Notes under the pieces: model-generated | What the model saw: the letters and a program-made list of their open reading frames with translations, nothing else | The model's database searches: none | Told to the model about the DNA's origin: nothing | Shown here: positions 36,148 to 48,510 of the stretch, piece after piece | How the letters are laid out: each line of letters opens with the position of its first letter | How positions within the stretch are numbered: position 1 is the first letter of the stretch | Assembly: GCA_021464415.1 (NCBI GenBank) | Contig: CM038469.1 | Location: 846,501 to 910,500 of the forward strand | From: Lonicera japonica | Lineage: Eukaryota; Streptophyta; Magnoliopsida; Dipsacales; Caprifoliaceae | DNA: 64,000 nt | Direction: 5' to 3' | Made by a program: the position numbers and the translations under genes

Positions 36148-37899
36148 AGTCCGTTAAAGCAGGGGCTCACCCTCTACACGGTTCACAAGTCCGTTAAAGC
36201 AGGGGCTCACCCTCTACACGGTACACAAGCACGGTTCACACAGTCCGTTAAAGCAGGGGTTCACCCTCTACACGGTTCCCAATCCCGTTAAAGTAGGAGC
36301 TCACCCTCTACACGGTTCCCAATCTCGTTAAAGCAGGGGCTCACCCTCTACACGGTTCCAAATCCCGTTAAAGCAGGGGCTCACCCTCTACACGGTTCTC
36401 AAATCCCGTTAAGGCAGGGGCTCACCCTCTACACGGTTCCCAAATCCCGTTAAAGCAGGGGCTCACCCTCTACACGGTTCCCAATCCCGTTAAAGCAGGG
36501 GCCCACCCTCTACACGGTTCCCAATCCCGTTAAAACAGGGGCTCACCCTCTACACGGTTCCCAATCCCGTTAAAGCAGGGGCTCACCCTCTACACGGTTC
36601 CCAATCCCGTTAAGGCAGGGGCTCACCCTCTACACGGTTCTCAAGCACGGTTCTCAAATCCCGTTAAAGCAGGGGCTCACCCTCTACACGGTTCCCAATC
36701 CCGTTAAAGCAGGGGCTCACCCTCTACACGGTTCCCAATCCCGTTAAAGCAGGGGCTCACCCTCTACACGGTTCCCAATCCCGTTAAAGCAGGGGCCCAC
36801 CCTCTACACGGTTCCCAATCCCGTTAAAGCAGGGGCTCACCCTCTACACGGTTCCCAATCCCGTTAAGGCAGGGGCTCACCCTCTACACGGTTCTCAAAT
36901 CCCGTTAAAGCAGGGGCTCACCCTCTACACGGTTCCCAATCCCGTTAAAGCAGGGGCTCACCCTCTACACGGTTCCCAATCCCGTTAAAGCAGGGGCCCA
37001 CCCTCTACACGGTTCCCAATCCCGTTAAAGCAGGGGCTCACCCTCTACACGGTTCCCAATCCCGTTAAGGCAGGGGCTCACCCTCTACACGGTTCTCAAG
37101 CACGGTTCTCAAATCCCGTTAAAGCAGGGGCTCACCCTCTACACGGTTCCCAATCCCGTTAAAGCAGGGGCCCACCCTCTACACGGTTCCCAATCCCGTT
37201 AAAGCAGGGGCTCACCCTCTACACGGTTCCCAATCCCGTTAAAGCAGGGGCCCACCCTCTACACGGTTCTCAAGCACGGTTCTCAAATCCCGTTAAAGCA
37301 GGGGCTCACCCTCTACACGGTTCCCAATCCCGTTAAAGCAGGGGCTCACCCTCTACACGGTTCCCAATCCCGTTAAAGCAGGGGCTCACCCTCTACACGG
37401 TTTCCAATCCCGTTAAAGCAGGGGCCCACCCTCTACACGGTTCCCAATCCCGTTAAAGCAGGGGCTCACCCTCTACACGGTTCCCAATCCCGTTAAGGCA
37501 GGGGCTCACCCTCTACACGGTTCTCAAGCACGGTTCTCAAATCCCGTTAAAGCAGGGGCTCACCCTCTACACGGTTCCCAATCCCGTTAAAGCAGGGGCT
37601 CACCCTCTACACGGTTCCCAATCCCGTTAAAGCAGGGGCCCACCCTCTACACGGTTCCCAATCCCGTTAAAGTAAGGGCTCACCCTCTACACGGTTCCCA
37701 ATCCCGTTAAAGCAGGGGATCACCCTCTACACGGTTTCTAATCCCGTTAAAGCAGGGGCTCACCCTCTACACGGTTCCCAATCCCGTTAAGGCAGGGGCT
37801 CACCCTCTACACGGTTCCCAATCATATTAAAGAGGGGGCTCACCCTCTACGCGGCTAGTACACTTCGCTAGATCAGGGGTCTCACCCCTCTACATGGTT
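36148..37899 (+). repeat. Minisatellite of a 40-bp unit, about 42 copies
   Basis: The unit starts CCCGTTAAAGCAGGGG and ends CACGGTTCCCAAT. Copies are almost identical in the middle and diverge at both edges. Some copies carry a longer spacer (tctcaagcacggttctcaaa), at about 36641, 37094, 37268 and 37521, and 'aaggcagg' variants tend to precede them, so blocks of several monomers recur (higher-order structure). It lies just before the 3' LTR, where Ogre/Tat elements are known to carry arrays that can seed satellite DNA. Confidence 0.97.
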
Positions 37900-38101
37900 T
37901 ACACATCACAGCAAGACACAAGATATGTTCCAAACATCGCCCATCCATCCCAAGGAGAGAGAGAAGTAGCATAGCACAGCATCATTTGCATTGCATTGTT
38001 TTCAAAATATCATCTGTGATTCATGCGAGTGCCGCAAAATGATGCGTTCTCATTATCGTCCTGATTTCTTTGCTTCACAAAGAATCCAGGCCGAGAGGGT
38101 C

Positions 38102-40157
38102 TGTGAACACCTCATTTTGCGACCCCCGCAAGAATGCTAATTTTCAAAGAAATAAACATGCATGCACGCACAAGCATTCCTAGATGCACATGTAGTTTGT
38201 TCATGTGATACAGGTCAAAGAAGAAAGCCGAAAGGACCCCGGATGAAAAGTTATAGAATTATCGAAAATTGCCGGAATTGAAAACCGTCGAAACTCCTGA
38301 AAACTTGTGAAAGGAGAGTTACGCATTTCGGATCATCCTCAAACTTTGAGAGTTATTAGACATTATCATGAGGAGTAGCATACCCAAAAATCAGCTAAAT
38401 CCGACGGTCGGATCTCCGAAAATTCAGAAAATCGCGAGTTTATTTCGGGTGGTCAAATGGAGGTGTTATCGAAGTTAAAATGGTTTGAAGTTTGGTAAAT
38501 GGATAGGCCTTATTGTGGGGAAGAGCATATTAAAAATTCAGCTTTGTTGGACATGGGATCCTCAAGAATCAATTTGTCTACCGTGCAATTCTAGTCGAAA
38601 TGTCCTTCGTAGCAAATTAAAATAAATAGTGGCCTTCCCGAATTCTGATCGACTTCAAATTTGGACACGAGCTAGAAAACATTTGGAGGGAAAACATGTC
38701 GAAAATTTAGAATTATCCAACGGTTGGAAGTTTAATTCTCGAGATAGTTGTACGCAAGTACGTTTCCTACGCGGGAACAAACTCTTTGTACCAAGCCAAG
38801 GAGACCGAGTCTTTCCCGGACTCCGATCGTCCTCAAATTTTTACAGGGTGTAAAAGACTTATATTGGCAATACATATACAAAATTCAGCATGATCCAACG
38901 GTTAGAACCTGACTTGTCGTGCAAACAAGGGACCTTGTCTACAACAAGTACCTTTCCTACGCGGACACAAACTCTTCGTACCAATCAGAACGAAAGGGAA
39001 CCTTCCCGAAATCCGATCGACCTGAAATTTTTACACGATCTAGAATATTCCTATATACAACACATATCCAAAAATCAGGTTGATCCAACGGTGGGAAGTC
39101 CTCGCGATAATTTCCAAGAGTCCTAATGGCAATCTATTTTCTTGCTCTCCAAATATTTTCTTCAACTATAAATAGACCTCCCTCCATTCATTATTTTCAT
39201 CAACAATCAAGGGGATTTCGTGGTACACACTAAGAGATCCTTATTCTCTCCTTCCAAGAAGGCTCAGGTATAATTTTCTCTCTCTTCTTTTATTTATTCG
39301 TCAGTTTTATAATTCATACTCTTGTTTGCATAATTTTTATTACTTAATAGCTTTTCAAAACCTTTTTTTCAAATTGTTTTCAAAACTAAAGGCGTATAAT
39401 AAACCCTAATCCAATTCTAAAATAGTATTATTACTTTTTTTACTTTTTCAAAAGTTCGGATTAGCGGTATTGTTATACGAAGGAATCGATAATCGCTATA
39501 TATCCAATCTAACTCATAGATTGCGGTGTGTATGTGATAAATACTCGATCATAAGAGCACTATTACAATCTATACCGGTTTAATCAATAGACTTTGGTAT
39601 ACGATCGGTCAACTCGCCTCATATAATATCGAATATAAGATTCCACATTGAATCAGTTTCCGAAAAGCCCAATGCTTTACAAAATCACTTGTTTCATTGC
39701 ATCTATTATTATCAAACTCTCTTTTTCAAATCACACACACACACACACACTTATTTTCAAAATCATGGGTGAATTAGGAAACACATCGTTTTCATCCCAA
39801 CCCCAAAATCCCGATTTTTAAGGCAAGCACGAAAAGTTGTAAAGTAATAGCAATAGCATGCAAGAACTAAATTATAACACACGCATATCCTACTCAAGAG
39901 ACCGAAAGGGCGAATTGGGTGCCTAACACCTTCCCGATTCGTAACTTAATCCTCGAACCTTCGAATTAACTGGTTTCGCATACATTGTGTATAAGAGGAT
40001 ATTTAATCCATAAATACGTCTCTTTTACACAAACCTTTTGTTTGTTTAGTAAAACAAACTGGCGACTCTTATTCTTTTCAAAACCTAATTTCCAAATCAA
40101 CAAACGGAATCGCCGCCCACGAGGACCCCCCGGGCGTCGAGAACGCGGGTTCTCACA
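38102..40157 (+). repeat. 3' LTR of the Ogre/Tat-like element
   Basis: Matches 29779-31837 throughout, with one 5-bp deletion (at about 38610) and roughly 20 substitutions by eye, about 1 percent. Followed by the target duplication ATCAC and then the tnp2 exon. A short purine stretch (GCCGAGAGGGTC, about 38090-38101) just before it may serve as the polypurine tract. Confidence 0.95.
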
Positions 40158-40904
40158 ATCACAAACTGGACATTTTAATTTATTCTTATGCTCTTTTCGA
40201 TATAGAATATAATCGAACTTGCACACATAAATGGATTTATATTTCATCCCTAAACCTTTTAAGCTGCTTTTCATGTCCGGATAACTATCGGGAAATGTAT
40301 TATCCTTTGGAAGTAAGTCTTTTGCCTATTTTAAGATTTATGTAACACTAATTCTCGACAAACCGAAACGGCTCTTTAAGTTGTGCAAACCAACTCTAGC
40401 ATACAATGTTGTGTGCTCTTGGTTGCAATTATGATACAAAGGTCTTGCAACTGCAGCTTTTAAATTGATATAGTCCTTATCCTGACTAAGATCTTCTACT
40501 TCACAACTATTATCAGCTACTGAACTCTGATTAGGTTGATTTATGTGAAGTCCATGCGCGTTGTTAATGAGGTCATTGAAGCTACTATGTCGTTGTTGAT
40601 CGTCCTCTTCATGAAATGGTTCGTTCACTGGTATTTGTTCTGGAATAAAAGGGAATTTTCTCTCCCCATGATAATTCCAGAATAAATAATCTTCTTGCAT
40701 TCCCCACTTGATCAAATGTACCTCAACATTCTCCCAGTGAACATTTTTACCATTTCTATAACGCGTGCTTGGACATGAGATAAGATCATCTCCTAGATTC
40801 TTTCTCGCATACTTAACAAATTCTCTAACCCCAGTGACGTACACATCTCCCATTCTATTATTATTTTCACCCATCCACTCTTTATAACGTGGAAACTCCA
40901 TCAC

Positions 40905-42808
40905 TAGCTTCTACAAATATAAAAACGATATATAGTACATTAGATTATTGTTTTGTTACATTTTAGTATATGTACAATGTATTCCTATAATAACCAGACT
41001 TAGTTTGAAAGGTACTTTTAATCTAAATACAAGTTTGATTTCATAATCGGGTTAAACTTGTAACTTTTTAGACTAATACAATTAACCCCCGCATTATACA
41101 AGTACCTTATACTACCAAAGTTTAGTTTGAAAGGACTTAAATGAGAAGAAGTAAATGGAAGAGCTAAGATGGAGATGGTGAAGCAACACATCACCCAAAT
41201 ATAATCTGTATCCGAGCAAATGTTGAATTCTCCTATAAACGCATCAATATAAGTAACAAGGATAGGAAATAAAATTCATGCATGAAAATCAATCTCTACA
41301 CATAATAATAATAGAGAAGCTCCTACTTTAACAAGTCAGATGATCAATGTGCCAAATCTCCTTTAATTGATTAATCAATTAATATGATGGCTAAATTTAA
41401 CAAACAATATTTCATTGAAATTGATGTTTTATTAGTTATTTATGTTTCACTAAAATTGCCAGAGTTGCATTGACTTTAATAACATGAGGAGGAACAGTGC
41501 AGTTGTTAAAAATATAGGAATCCAAGGTTTTGACACTTGGGGTCTTCCTAGCTTTACTATATATTTAGCCTAGCTTGCTAGCCCAAAAAATAAAATTTTA
41601 ATCTAATACATTTGTATATATATATATATATATAAAACTTAAGAAATTTTAAATATTAAAATCACATGGCAGTACAAGTACCACATTATGACAATAATTC
41701 GTTGCCAATAAGAGAAATTAGTTTTGCTTATCATTTCAAATGATGTAACTTTAATTCATTAATTTAAATTATTGAATTCTAATTGCACTCAAATTGTCCT
41801 TTTTCACTGGCCAAATCTTAGAATATCAAAGTTTAAGTTTCATATAACATGCATTAATCTTTATTGGATCATAGTTATTTTATTTTCCCACAATGAGACT
41901 ACATTAGCAATTTCAATCCCACTATATATATACGCTGTAATATATTTATATTTGTTATAATTATTATTTCTTGCGGACCCTCCCATTATCAATGTGTGGA
42001 TATTATTACATAACTATGGTCCAAAAATTTCATTTTTTGATGTAATGGTTTGGGTTTGTTTAACTCTTAGAATATGTCACTGTTACACAGTTTTGGGTTA
42101 TTGTTTGTGCTTGCACTTTATATTTCATTTCATTTGTTTTTACACCCATTTTCAATAATATAATCTATTAATTAGTTGCATTCAGTTTCTTTTAATAAAC
42201 TGAACTTTTTACATATGATAGTGGGCATTCCCACTTTTTCTAACTTCAACAATACTATTAACTTTCTAGGCAAATAGCTAAAATCATCAAACACCAACTT
42301 CCTTCTTACAGAGTTGCTAATATTAGCCAAATAGTCAGGACACAACTTTTTAGGCAAATAGCTAATAATAATTATGCCTCTTTGTTTATTTTTAAAGTTC
42401 TATAAACTTCATACAAAAGACATATATGCCTGTATTAGGGCTATACAGAGTAGTCACTGGCTTGGATCACTAAAACTTGAACATTTAAAGGGGCCCCTAA
42501 AGATCTACTATTATACATATTCAATGTTATAAAACTATAACTTGTGGCATATGTTTCTATGCATATATCATGACATCTACTATTATTCGTTGTGAAACAT
42601 AATGGACAACAATATATTTGAGTATCCGTTTAGTAGTTACAACACTAGTATGAGATGTGAAGCAAAATAAACTTTTGTTAATTATATCACCAGGAGTAAT
42701 CCAAAAGTACTTTGCAACCAGCATAAAACAAAAAAGTTAAAGCAATGTCTTAGTATAAACTTTAAGTACATATATACCAACTTCTTTAATTACTAGACTA
42801 ATGGCTCC
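40905..42808. other. CACTA interior upstream of tnp2
   Basis: AT-rich non-coding sequence, including a (TA)n run at about 41617-41633. It probably holds the 5' leader and promoter of the minus-strand tnp2 gene; no specific site is recognised. Confidence 0.4.
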
Positions 42809-43087
42809 ATGACTAATTTGGCAGTAAAGAATTCAACTAAATCATGTAAAGGGGAACTTTTGAGAGAAATGGTTACACTTACTTCACGGATGATTTGCCT
42901 AACAGATTTCTTTAAGGGAACAACCAAATCTACACTGCTAATGGATTGTCCTGTTAGAAGTCATCGTTATCCTCTTCGATGTTGGAATGAGGTTCCAATA
43001 GAGGCAAATAGAATAATCGAAGGGACCTCAACAACGTCAATTCAAAAGATTTCCACTAGAAAGCTGAGACCAAAGGCTTTAGCTTGA
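42809..43087 (+). pseudogene. Possible remnant of the second CACTA protein (TNP1/Ptta-like)
   Basis: A 92-aa frame with VRSHRYPLRCWNEVPIEANR. Its spacing of a V-R, proline and W-x-x-V-P recalls the plant En/Spm Ptta-type transposase family. Location and orientation (divergent from tnp2) would suit it. No other part of that protein is readable. Weak call. Confidence 0.3.
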
Positions 43088-44109
43088 TGTTGTACTCCTT
43101 GGTACTGTATTTCAGAGAATTATTCTAAAAGATATTTCCAGAAGTAGTGCGAATAGTAGAAATATAATTTTCAATGTAATCTTCATTTATCACTGCTGGG
43201 CCACCATCACAGTAAGCAATTGATTTTGCACCAAAACTGTATTCAGAAAATAATGCATTAAAGGATTTTCCTTGATGAACAACATAATACATATGCACAA
43301 ATTTTTAAATATAAAGACACAGGACAAACTATGAAAGATAGAAAACAAGAAAACTCTTAATTGTGGCACTAAAAAACAGTATAAAGAAGTGGCTTGCTCT
43401 AACAGAGATCAAGCAATTGCTCTATCAATAATATCTCTCATTAATTAATGAATAAATAATTATTAAACAATGATAGTAGCATTCTACATTATTAATCTAG
43501 CGCTATGAAATTAACTCTAGTGATACATTTTATACATTAATAACACTTTTAGGTGTGCTAGTTAGAGTATTCAAGTGGAGTACAAAAGCACCAAGTAAAG
43601 AATTTTTGTTTACAAAGTGGCTAAATTTTGATTGTAGTACTTGGTAGACATTAAAATGGTCATGCATCTAGTTCTAGATATAATCTCCTTTTAATTAGGT
43701 TTTAACACAGATTAAAACATAATTATGAATATTCTCAAATGCATCTATTTGAGTGAAAAAGTCATGCCCATTTTGACAAGAAATTGATCCTTGTCATCCA
43801 ATCCCTCTTTCTACCCAAGAACATCAGATCAATCAGTACAATACAATGTAATTCTCTTGCATAAGTTCGACTACAAATTGATCCAATTAGTTGATCAATA
43901 TTAGCTTTCCCCTTAAAGGGGTGATTACATTACATTAACTTGTATAAACTTTTCCACTTTTGCATTTTCTGTGAACTCCTGTTAACAACGATACTTACAA
44001 AAAAAGGTAAATATGCTATATAGTACGAGTAAGTTAACTTAATGATAAAAGCGCTCACACAGATTTAGGAAATTCGAAGTTTAAATCACAATTAAGTAAG
44101 GTGAGAGTG

Positions 44110-44178
<69 letters not shown>

Positions 44179-45300
44179 GTTGTTGTTGTTGTTGTTGTTG
44201 TTATTATTATTATTATTGTAGTAGTAGTAGTAATAAAAATGAATACGTAATTCTAATTTCAAGCTTTGGTAGTATAGAGTAATTTATAGCAAGCAGAAAT
44301 ACAATAACAGACAATTAGTGGTAGCAAAGAAGTGTAAGTAAAAGAGGAAGAGGAAAAGAAGAAAGAAAAGGGGTCTCACGCATAGTTGTGTTCAATGAGA
44401 GGGACCTTCATCCTTGAGCCATGTCCTGTTTTTACTTCATTTACTCTATAAAATCGAAATAGAGCAAATACAAAAACAAGAGAGAAAATGAAGCTTCAAT
44501 TATGGAAAATCAAAAGAAAAATTATGCAAAAAAAACAGCCATGGAGGTTTCAGAATTGGCTGCAATTGCTGCCTCAAATATAAAGCCCTAATTAACGAGC
44601 CCTAGCATGTAGGATCTGAACAAAGCAATTGGATTTCATTCTTATGCCTCAAATTTTGGAGTTGTTACCAAACAACAGACAACATATATTTATATATAAA
44701 CATTAAAAATTTAAACTTCTTTATATTTTAGATCTTATTTAAACCCATCCATGTCTATTTAACAATTTTTTGGATGAAAGTGGGAACTTATTTAAAGCAT
44801 AACAATCAACTAATATAAACCCAAAACATAATTCATTGTCTGGAAATCAAATAAGGAAAATTCATAATTAGCCTATAGAAGATAAGCTATATCCCGCAAT
44901 TAGTTGAAAGTCATGTTTCTCGAGCACAAAGGGACAAAGATCTCACAATGGTACAGTCTGAGTTTTAAGGAATAATGAACAAATAAAATTTTCAAAAAAT
45001 AAATTAAAATTTAAAAGAGGAGAAGACGTTGGAATAACAAAAGAAACCAACTGAAGAAAAAAGAAGCCTACTTCCATTGATGAGACCTTGCCCACAACAT
45101 GAAGTTTTTGGTATAAAGAGTGACAAACCAGATGCACAAGAAAAAATAAACAAATAATTTTAGAAAGAGAGAGATAGAGGAACTACTTACTGGTTGAGGG
45201 GCTAGGGCTTTTAAAGCTTTATTAGTGTACTTGAAGCTAGCATTAACTGGAGAGGTGTAATTGAAGCTAGGGCTGAAGACGGTGGATCTCCTGTAATTGA
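43088..45300. repeat. CACTA interior with a long ATT microsatellite
   Basis: 44110-44220 is an (ATT)n run of over 20 units followed by (GTT)n, (ATT)n and (GTA)n. The remainder is AT-rich without a supported gene; minus-strand frames at 44943-45394 are hydrophobic and Ser-rich without a domain. Confidence 0.6.
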
Positions 45301-45589
45301 AGCTATGGCTGATGACGGTGGAAAAGACGGTGAGCGAAAGTGTGAGAGGTGAGACATAGTGAAAATTATGAAGACAACGGTTGAGATCGAGCAAGAGTGA
45401 GAGGTGAGATGTGAGAGCAATAGTGAAAATGGTGAAGACAGCGGCAGAGATCGAGCAAGAGTGAGAGGTGAGGGCGATAGTAGGATGTGAGAGTCATCTA
45501 GGGCTTGTAAAGCTATATTTGTATAAAAAATTGAACAACATCGTTTTTCAAAAATTTTGTGATTGTTAAATACTGTAACAATTATCAAG
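45301..45589. repeat. Short direct repeats near the CACTA right end
   Basis: Two copies of 'gaagctagggctgaagacggtgga'-like sequence in pieces (45230-45320), and two copies of a unit with 'gagcaagagtgagaggtgag' (about 45387-45475). Non-coding. Confidence 0.6.
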
Positions 45590-45754
45590 AGGGGGTAACT
45601 CAAACTTTGTGAGTGCCAATGGAAGTCATAAAAACTATGACTGCAATTAGCAGTCACAAATGTGAAAAAATGCAGTCACAATTGCTATGACTGCAAATGG
45701 CAGTCACAAATCTAGCGAAGTGAAAAGTCACAAATATCAATTTTTGGTGTAGTG
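45590..45754. repeat. CACTA right subterminal and terminal repeat
   Basis: Contains several copies of the same TTTGTGACTGnC / CAGTCACAAA motif as the left end. It ends TTTTTGGTGTAGTG, the inverse of the left terminus. Confidence 0.88.
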
Positions 45755-46085
45755 TCTTATCTATATATATTGGGAGCTTTATATACTTATGATGATATAT
45801 TCTTAAATATGGCATGATCTCGGTTGATTGCCAACGGTGATTGGCTGGTATCGTTGATATATTTATGGCCTCCCAACGGTGAAAGGAATTGTGTATGACT
45901 AGTGCTTGCTGGTATGAAAATAGGTAGGGCTCGGTGCTCTTGGTTTGAAAATCCATAAACCTCTTGAGGGCAGCAAATCGTCGGCTGTCTAGAGCCAACG
46001 GTGTGAAGTCTGAAAATCTAGACAACATCAAGACACTAGTAATTGTATTATATGATATTAGTGTATATGTGATCCCATTATGTTG
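45755..46085. other. Sequence between the CACTA element and the gag-like gene
   Basis: No gene recognised. It should be the 3' side of the element at 46086-49316, but I see no copy of that element's LTR here, so that end is missing or diverged. Confidence 0.4.
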
Positions 46086-47790
46086 CTATATAAAGTGTGG
46101 AGAATGAAATATGAATTGATATCCAAAAATGCGTGTGCTTACTTGGCTCATGTGAAAACCAAATGAATTGGCCATAGAAGTTGTCCCTTTCTCCCTGGCT
46201 TGAGCCAGAACAGCTTGCGATAAGGGGAGTGTCAGACCTTTCACAAACAAGCCCGATCCATCTTGAGAAGTGAACTCTGGCACGTTTACATCAGGCCCTT
46301 TAGGAGAGGAGGTCTGGCCGGGAGTGTCTTTAGGCCCTGTTATAATCACACCCTCCTTAACAGCAGTACCCCCTTTGCTGCTGGAGCCTACAGCGATAGG
46401 GCTCTTTCCACTGGCCTCTGGGGTTCCACTTCTTTCCAGGACTATCTTTTCTGGGCTCAGGAGGTGCAGGTCATTTATTGGAGCGTTCATTAGGTCCATC
46501 CAAGAGTGTACATCCTCTGGACAAAAGGCATTAGTAGTGACCAGAGCTGCAGTAGGTAAAGTATTCATGGATGGAGCTGAGACGTCCTCATTTGCCTCAT
46601 CAGGTCCTTTAGACCTCTTGGAGGGAGGTAATCTCCTAAGCAATGCACTCATATTCTTGGTGGCCTTGTCGATGTTTACTTTGAAGGCTAACTATAAAAA
46701 AATAAAGTAAAAGAGAGGTTGTGAGTATAGAATAATATTTTATGTATGTACGAACAGAGCAGAGAAAGAAAAATGGAAAACTCACTCCTTTGGGTCACAA
46801 CTGGGACCTGCTGAATGGGAGCCACCTCCAAGATAGTGTCCCCGGGAGAACTACTTTGAGCTTGTTCTAGGCCCTCTAGACCGCCTCCTTTAGTCCTGAC
46901 ACCCTCTGGGACCTCTGTTCCCTCAGAGCTCTTGCCACTGGCCCCTTTCTTGACAGCCCCTGAGGCCTTCAGCCCTGGGTGATTTTGCTCAGAAGACAGC
47001 TGCAAGTCCAGAGGGGGGAGGTCCTCCACTGTCAGAATGTTGGGGTTCGTGTTGGAGGGCCTGGGACCTAGGCCATACCTCCACATCATCCCTGGGGCGA
47101 CAATATTTACGTAATACTTAAGGAATAAGTCCTTGGCATCTTTGATCCAAGCCAAGTTCACCAGCTCGGACTTCTTCTCCTTGACTAACAAAAAGGGAAA
47201 GAGGAGTTCAATCACCAAGCTAAGGCCAAAAATTGAAAAGTATATAGTGACCAGAGAGTAATGGCTTACTTATGGACTCTGTGTTAAAAAACCAACATTT
47301 AAGGTCGTGTATGCTGAGATACCTGGAATCGTGCTCCCATTCCTCGCCAGAGAGGAAGAATAACTACTTCTTCCAATGGGGAATGCTGTCAGGAATGCCC
47401 TTTATCATTACCACCGCTGTCCTTGGGCTGAAAAAGGGTGATGAACTCCTCAAAGGTGATCTCATGACTTCTAGTAGAAATAGCCGTAAAGATCAGCACT
47501 ACCCCTATCAAATAACTCCAATTAGGAACCTCAGTCCATGCTTAAATGAGGACTCGTAAAAATAAACCTCCCTAGGCCTATAGTAACAAGCCCTCACCTC
47601 GAGTCCTGAAGCCTGAATTTTAAGCGAATCGAGGATTTGATACCTCTCCCTCGAGACCGAGATGTCAGCAGGAAAAAAGGTAGAAGAAATGCCGAACACG
47701 GCGAGAGAGCTGAGGTACTCTGTGTACTTCTCAATGTCCTTAGTGGCACTTGAGACGTGAGGGATGAAACAAATGGAAACTAGTTACCCT
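46086..47790 (-). pseudogene. Gag-like 'putative gypsy-type transposon' protein, broken
   Basis: Exon-like pieces on the minus strand: about 47790-47508 (IEKYTEYLSSLAVFGISSTF ... VYFYESSFKHGLRF), about 47500-47270 (SGEEWEHDSRYLSIHDLKCW, FFNTES), 47184-46786 (KEKKSELVNLAWIKDAKDLF) and 46687-46086 (FKVNIDKATKNMSALLRRLP). Introns 47269-47185 and 46785-46688 have GT-AG ends and keep the frame. The VYFYE-x-FKHGLRF block is typical of the plant Transposase_28 / gypsy-type gag-like family. A TGA after FLIGVI (at 47508) and an in-frame TAG after HWKK (near 47362) break it. The tail is Ser/Gly/Pro-rich. Family membership is by recall. Confidence 0.6.
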
Positions 47791-48500
47791 TCACTATCAA
47801 ATATGTCTATTTTCCTAATGGATAAATGGAGATTTAGAGCATCTCCCACAGAAGAACTAGCCCCATCTGCTGGGAGGGATCTCCAAATTCTAACCCTGGT
47901 TGGTAAAGTGGGCCATTAGCCTAACTATAGAATAAAGAGAGGTTGAAGGTGCGAAGTATGGAACTGCTTTAAGGAGAATAGACAAAGGTACGCTTTTAAA
48001 TCTCTTAAAGGTATTTCTTAAGGGACCTATAAAAGCCAGGGGTACTAAGAAAATGAAAGCATAAAAGTTATTAGGGTTTTAGGTACAGTATTCAGACAGA
48101 CCTAGGCAAAGAGGAAAACAATATGAAAAGTGAAAAAAATTCTCTAAAGCAATAAGGGTTTTATAAGACTTTTAAGGGAAGCTAGCTGTCCCCTCAACTA
48201 TTAAAAATGCCTCCCACCAAGTCAGCTGCACGTTCATACGTCTCCTAATAAAACAGCATCTAATAGGCACAATACCCTATAAAAGCGATAGACCTCTGAA
48301 GGAGCCCTAAACACAGGTTAAATGCATTTTTGATGTCGGAATTTTGGAAATACTAATGTTATCCCTTAAAGCAAAAATACTAGGTGCAGCTCCAATTACC
48401 GCATCTCATCTCAGACCTCTACGGAGCCCTTAACCATAACCCGAAAGTAGTTCTAGCCCTTGAAGTAAAGTTTTATCCTTAACAACCAACTCTTCTTAAT
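47791..48500 (-). other. Leader of the LTR element
   Basis: No domain recognised. It lies between the primer site and the gag-like gene. Confidence 0.4.
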
Positions 48501-48510
48501 TGGGCACCAA

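Larger units (their letters stand above)
29779..40157 (+). mobile_element. LTR retrotransposon, Ogre/Tat-like, non-autonomous
   Basis: 10,379 bp with target duplications ATCAC (29774-29778 and 40158-40162). Two long LTRs (2059 and 2056 bp) share TGTGA/TCACA ends and differ at roughly 20 positions by eye. The primer site directly after the first LTR is the form known from plant Ogre/Tat Ty3/gypsy elements. The 6.3-kb interior holds only gag-like scraps and several tandem arrays; no protease, RT, RNase H or integrase is seen. It is inserted in the opposite direction to the tnp2 exon it interrupts. Such large-LTR, coding-poor elements (LARD-like) depend on autonomous relatives. Confidence 0.93.
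28045..40904 (-). pseudogene. CACTA tnp2 transposase, broken
   Basis: DDE-type En/Spm transposase read from 40904 downward. Pieces: 40904-40338, the transposase-associated domain (FPRYKEWMG through SRFGLSRIS); two in-frame stops (40338-40340 and 40326-40328); 40325-40158, ending KCPVCD; then the LTR retrotransposon; 29773-29603 (ESRYVQKVNLN through MTWHARAQVGD); then the 918-bp hAT-type insert; 28676-28045, the tnp2 core (HPEFAQESRNVHLGISTDGF and NPFGNL through GCPICAEETEATYL and LSGAEVEEK). A one-base loss near 28665, just past the hAT insertion site, shifts the frame. The next block is inverted (27904-28038). Both inserts sit within coding sequence, and removing each with one target duplication rejoins the reading. 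Non-functional. Confidence 0.9.
24668..45754. mobile_element. CACTA (En/Spm) transposon with nested insertions
   Basis: 21,087 bp. Left terminus CACTACACCAAAA (24668-24680); the right terminus in reverse is CACTACACCAAAAA (ending 45754). Identical 3-bp target duplications tct flank it (24665-24667 and 45755-45757), as this superfamily makes. Both ends carry clusters of a subterminal TTTGTGACTGnC motif. It contains a tnp2 transposase pseudogene reading from right to left, captured host gene pieces, a 918-bp hAT-type insert and a 10.4-kb LTR retrotransposon. Without the two inserts and their duplications it is about 9.8 kb. It is disabled but structurally complete at both ends. Confidence 0.93.

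Noticed and set aside
36148..37899. CRISPR-like array of regular repeats
   Set aside because: The 40-bp units are head-to-tail without unique spacers, in a plant retrotransposon; it is a minisatellite.
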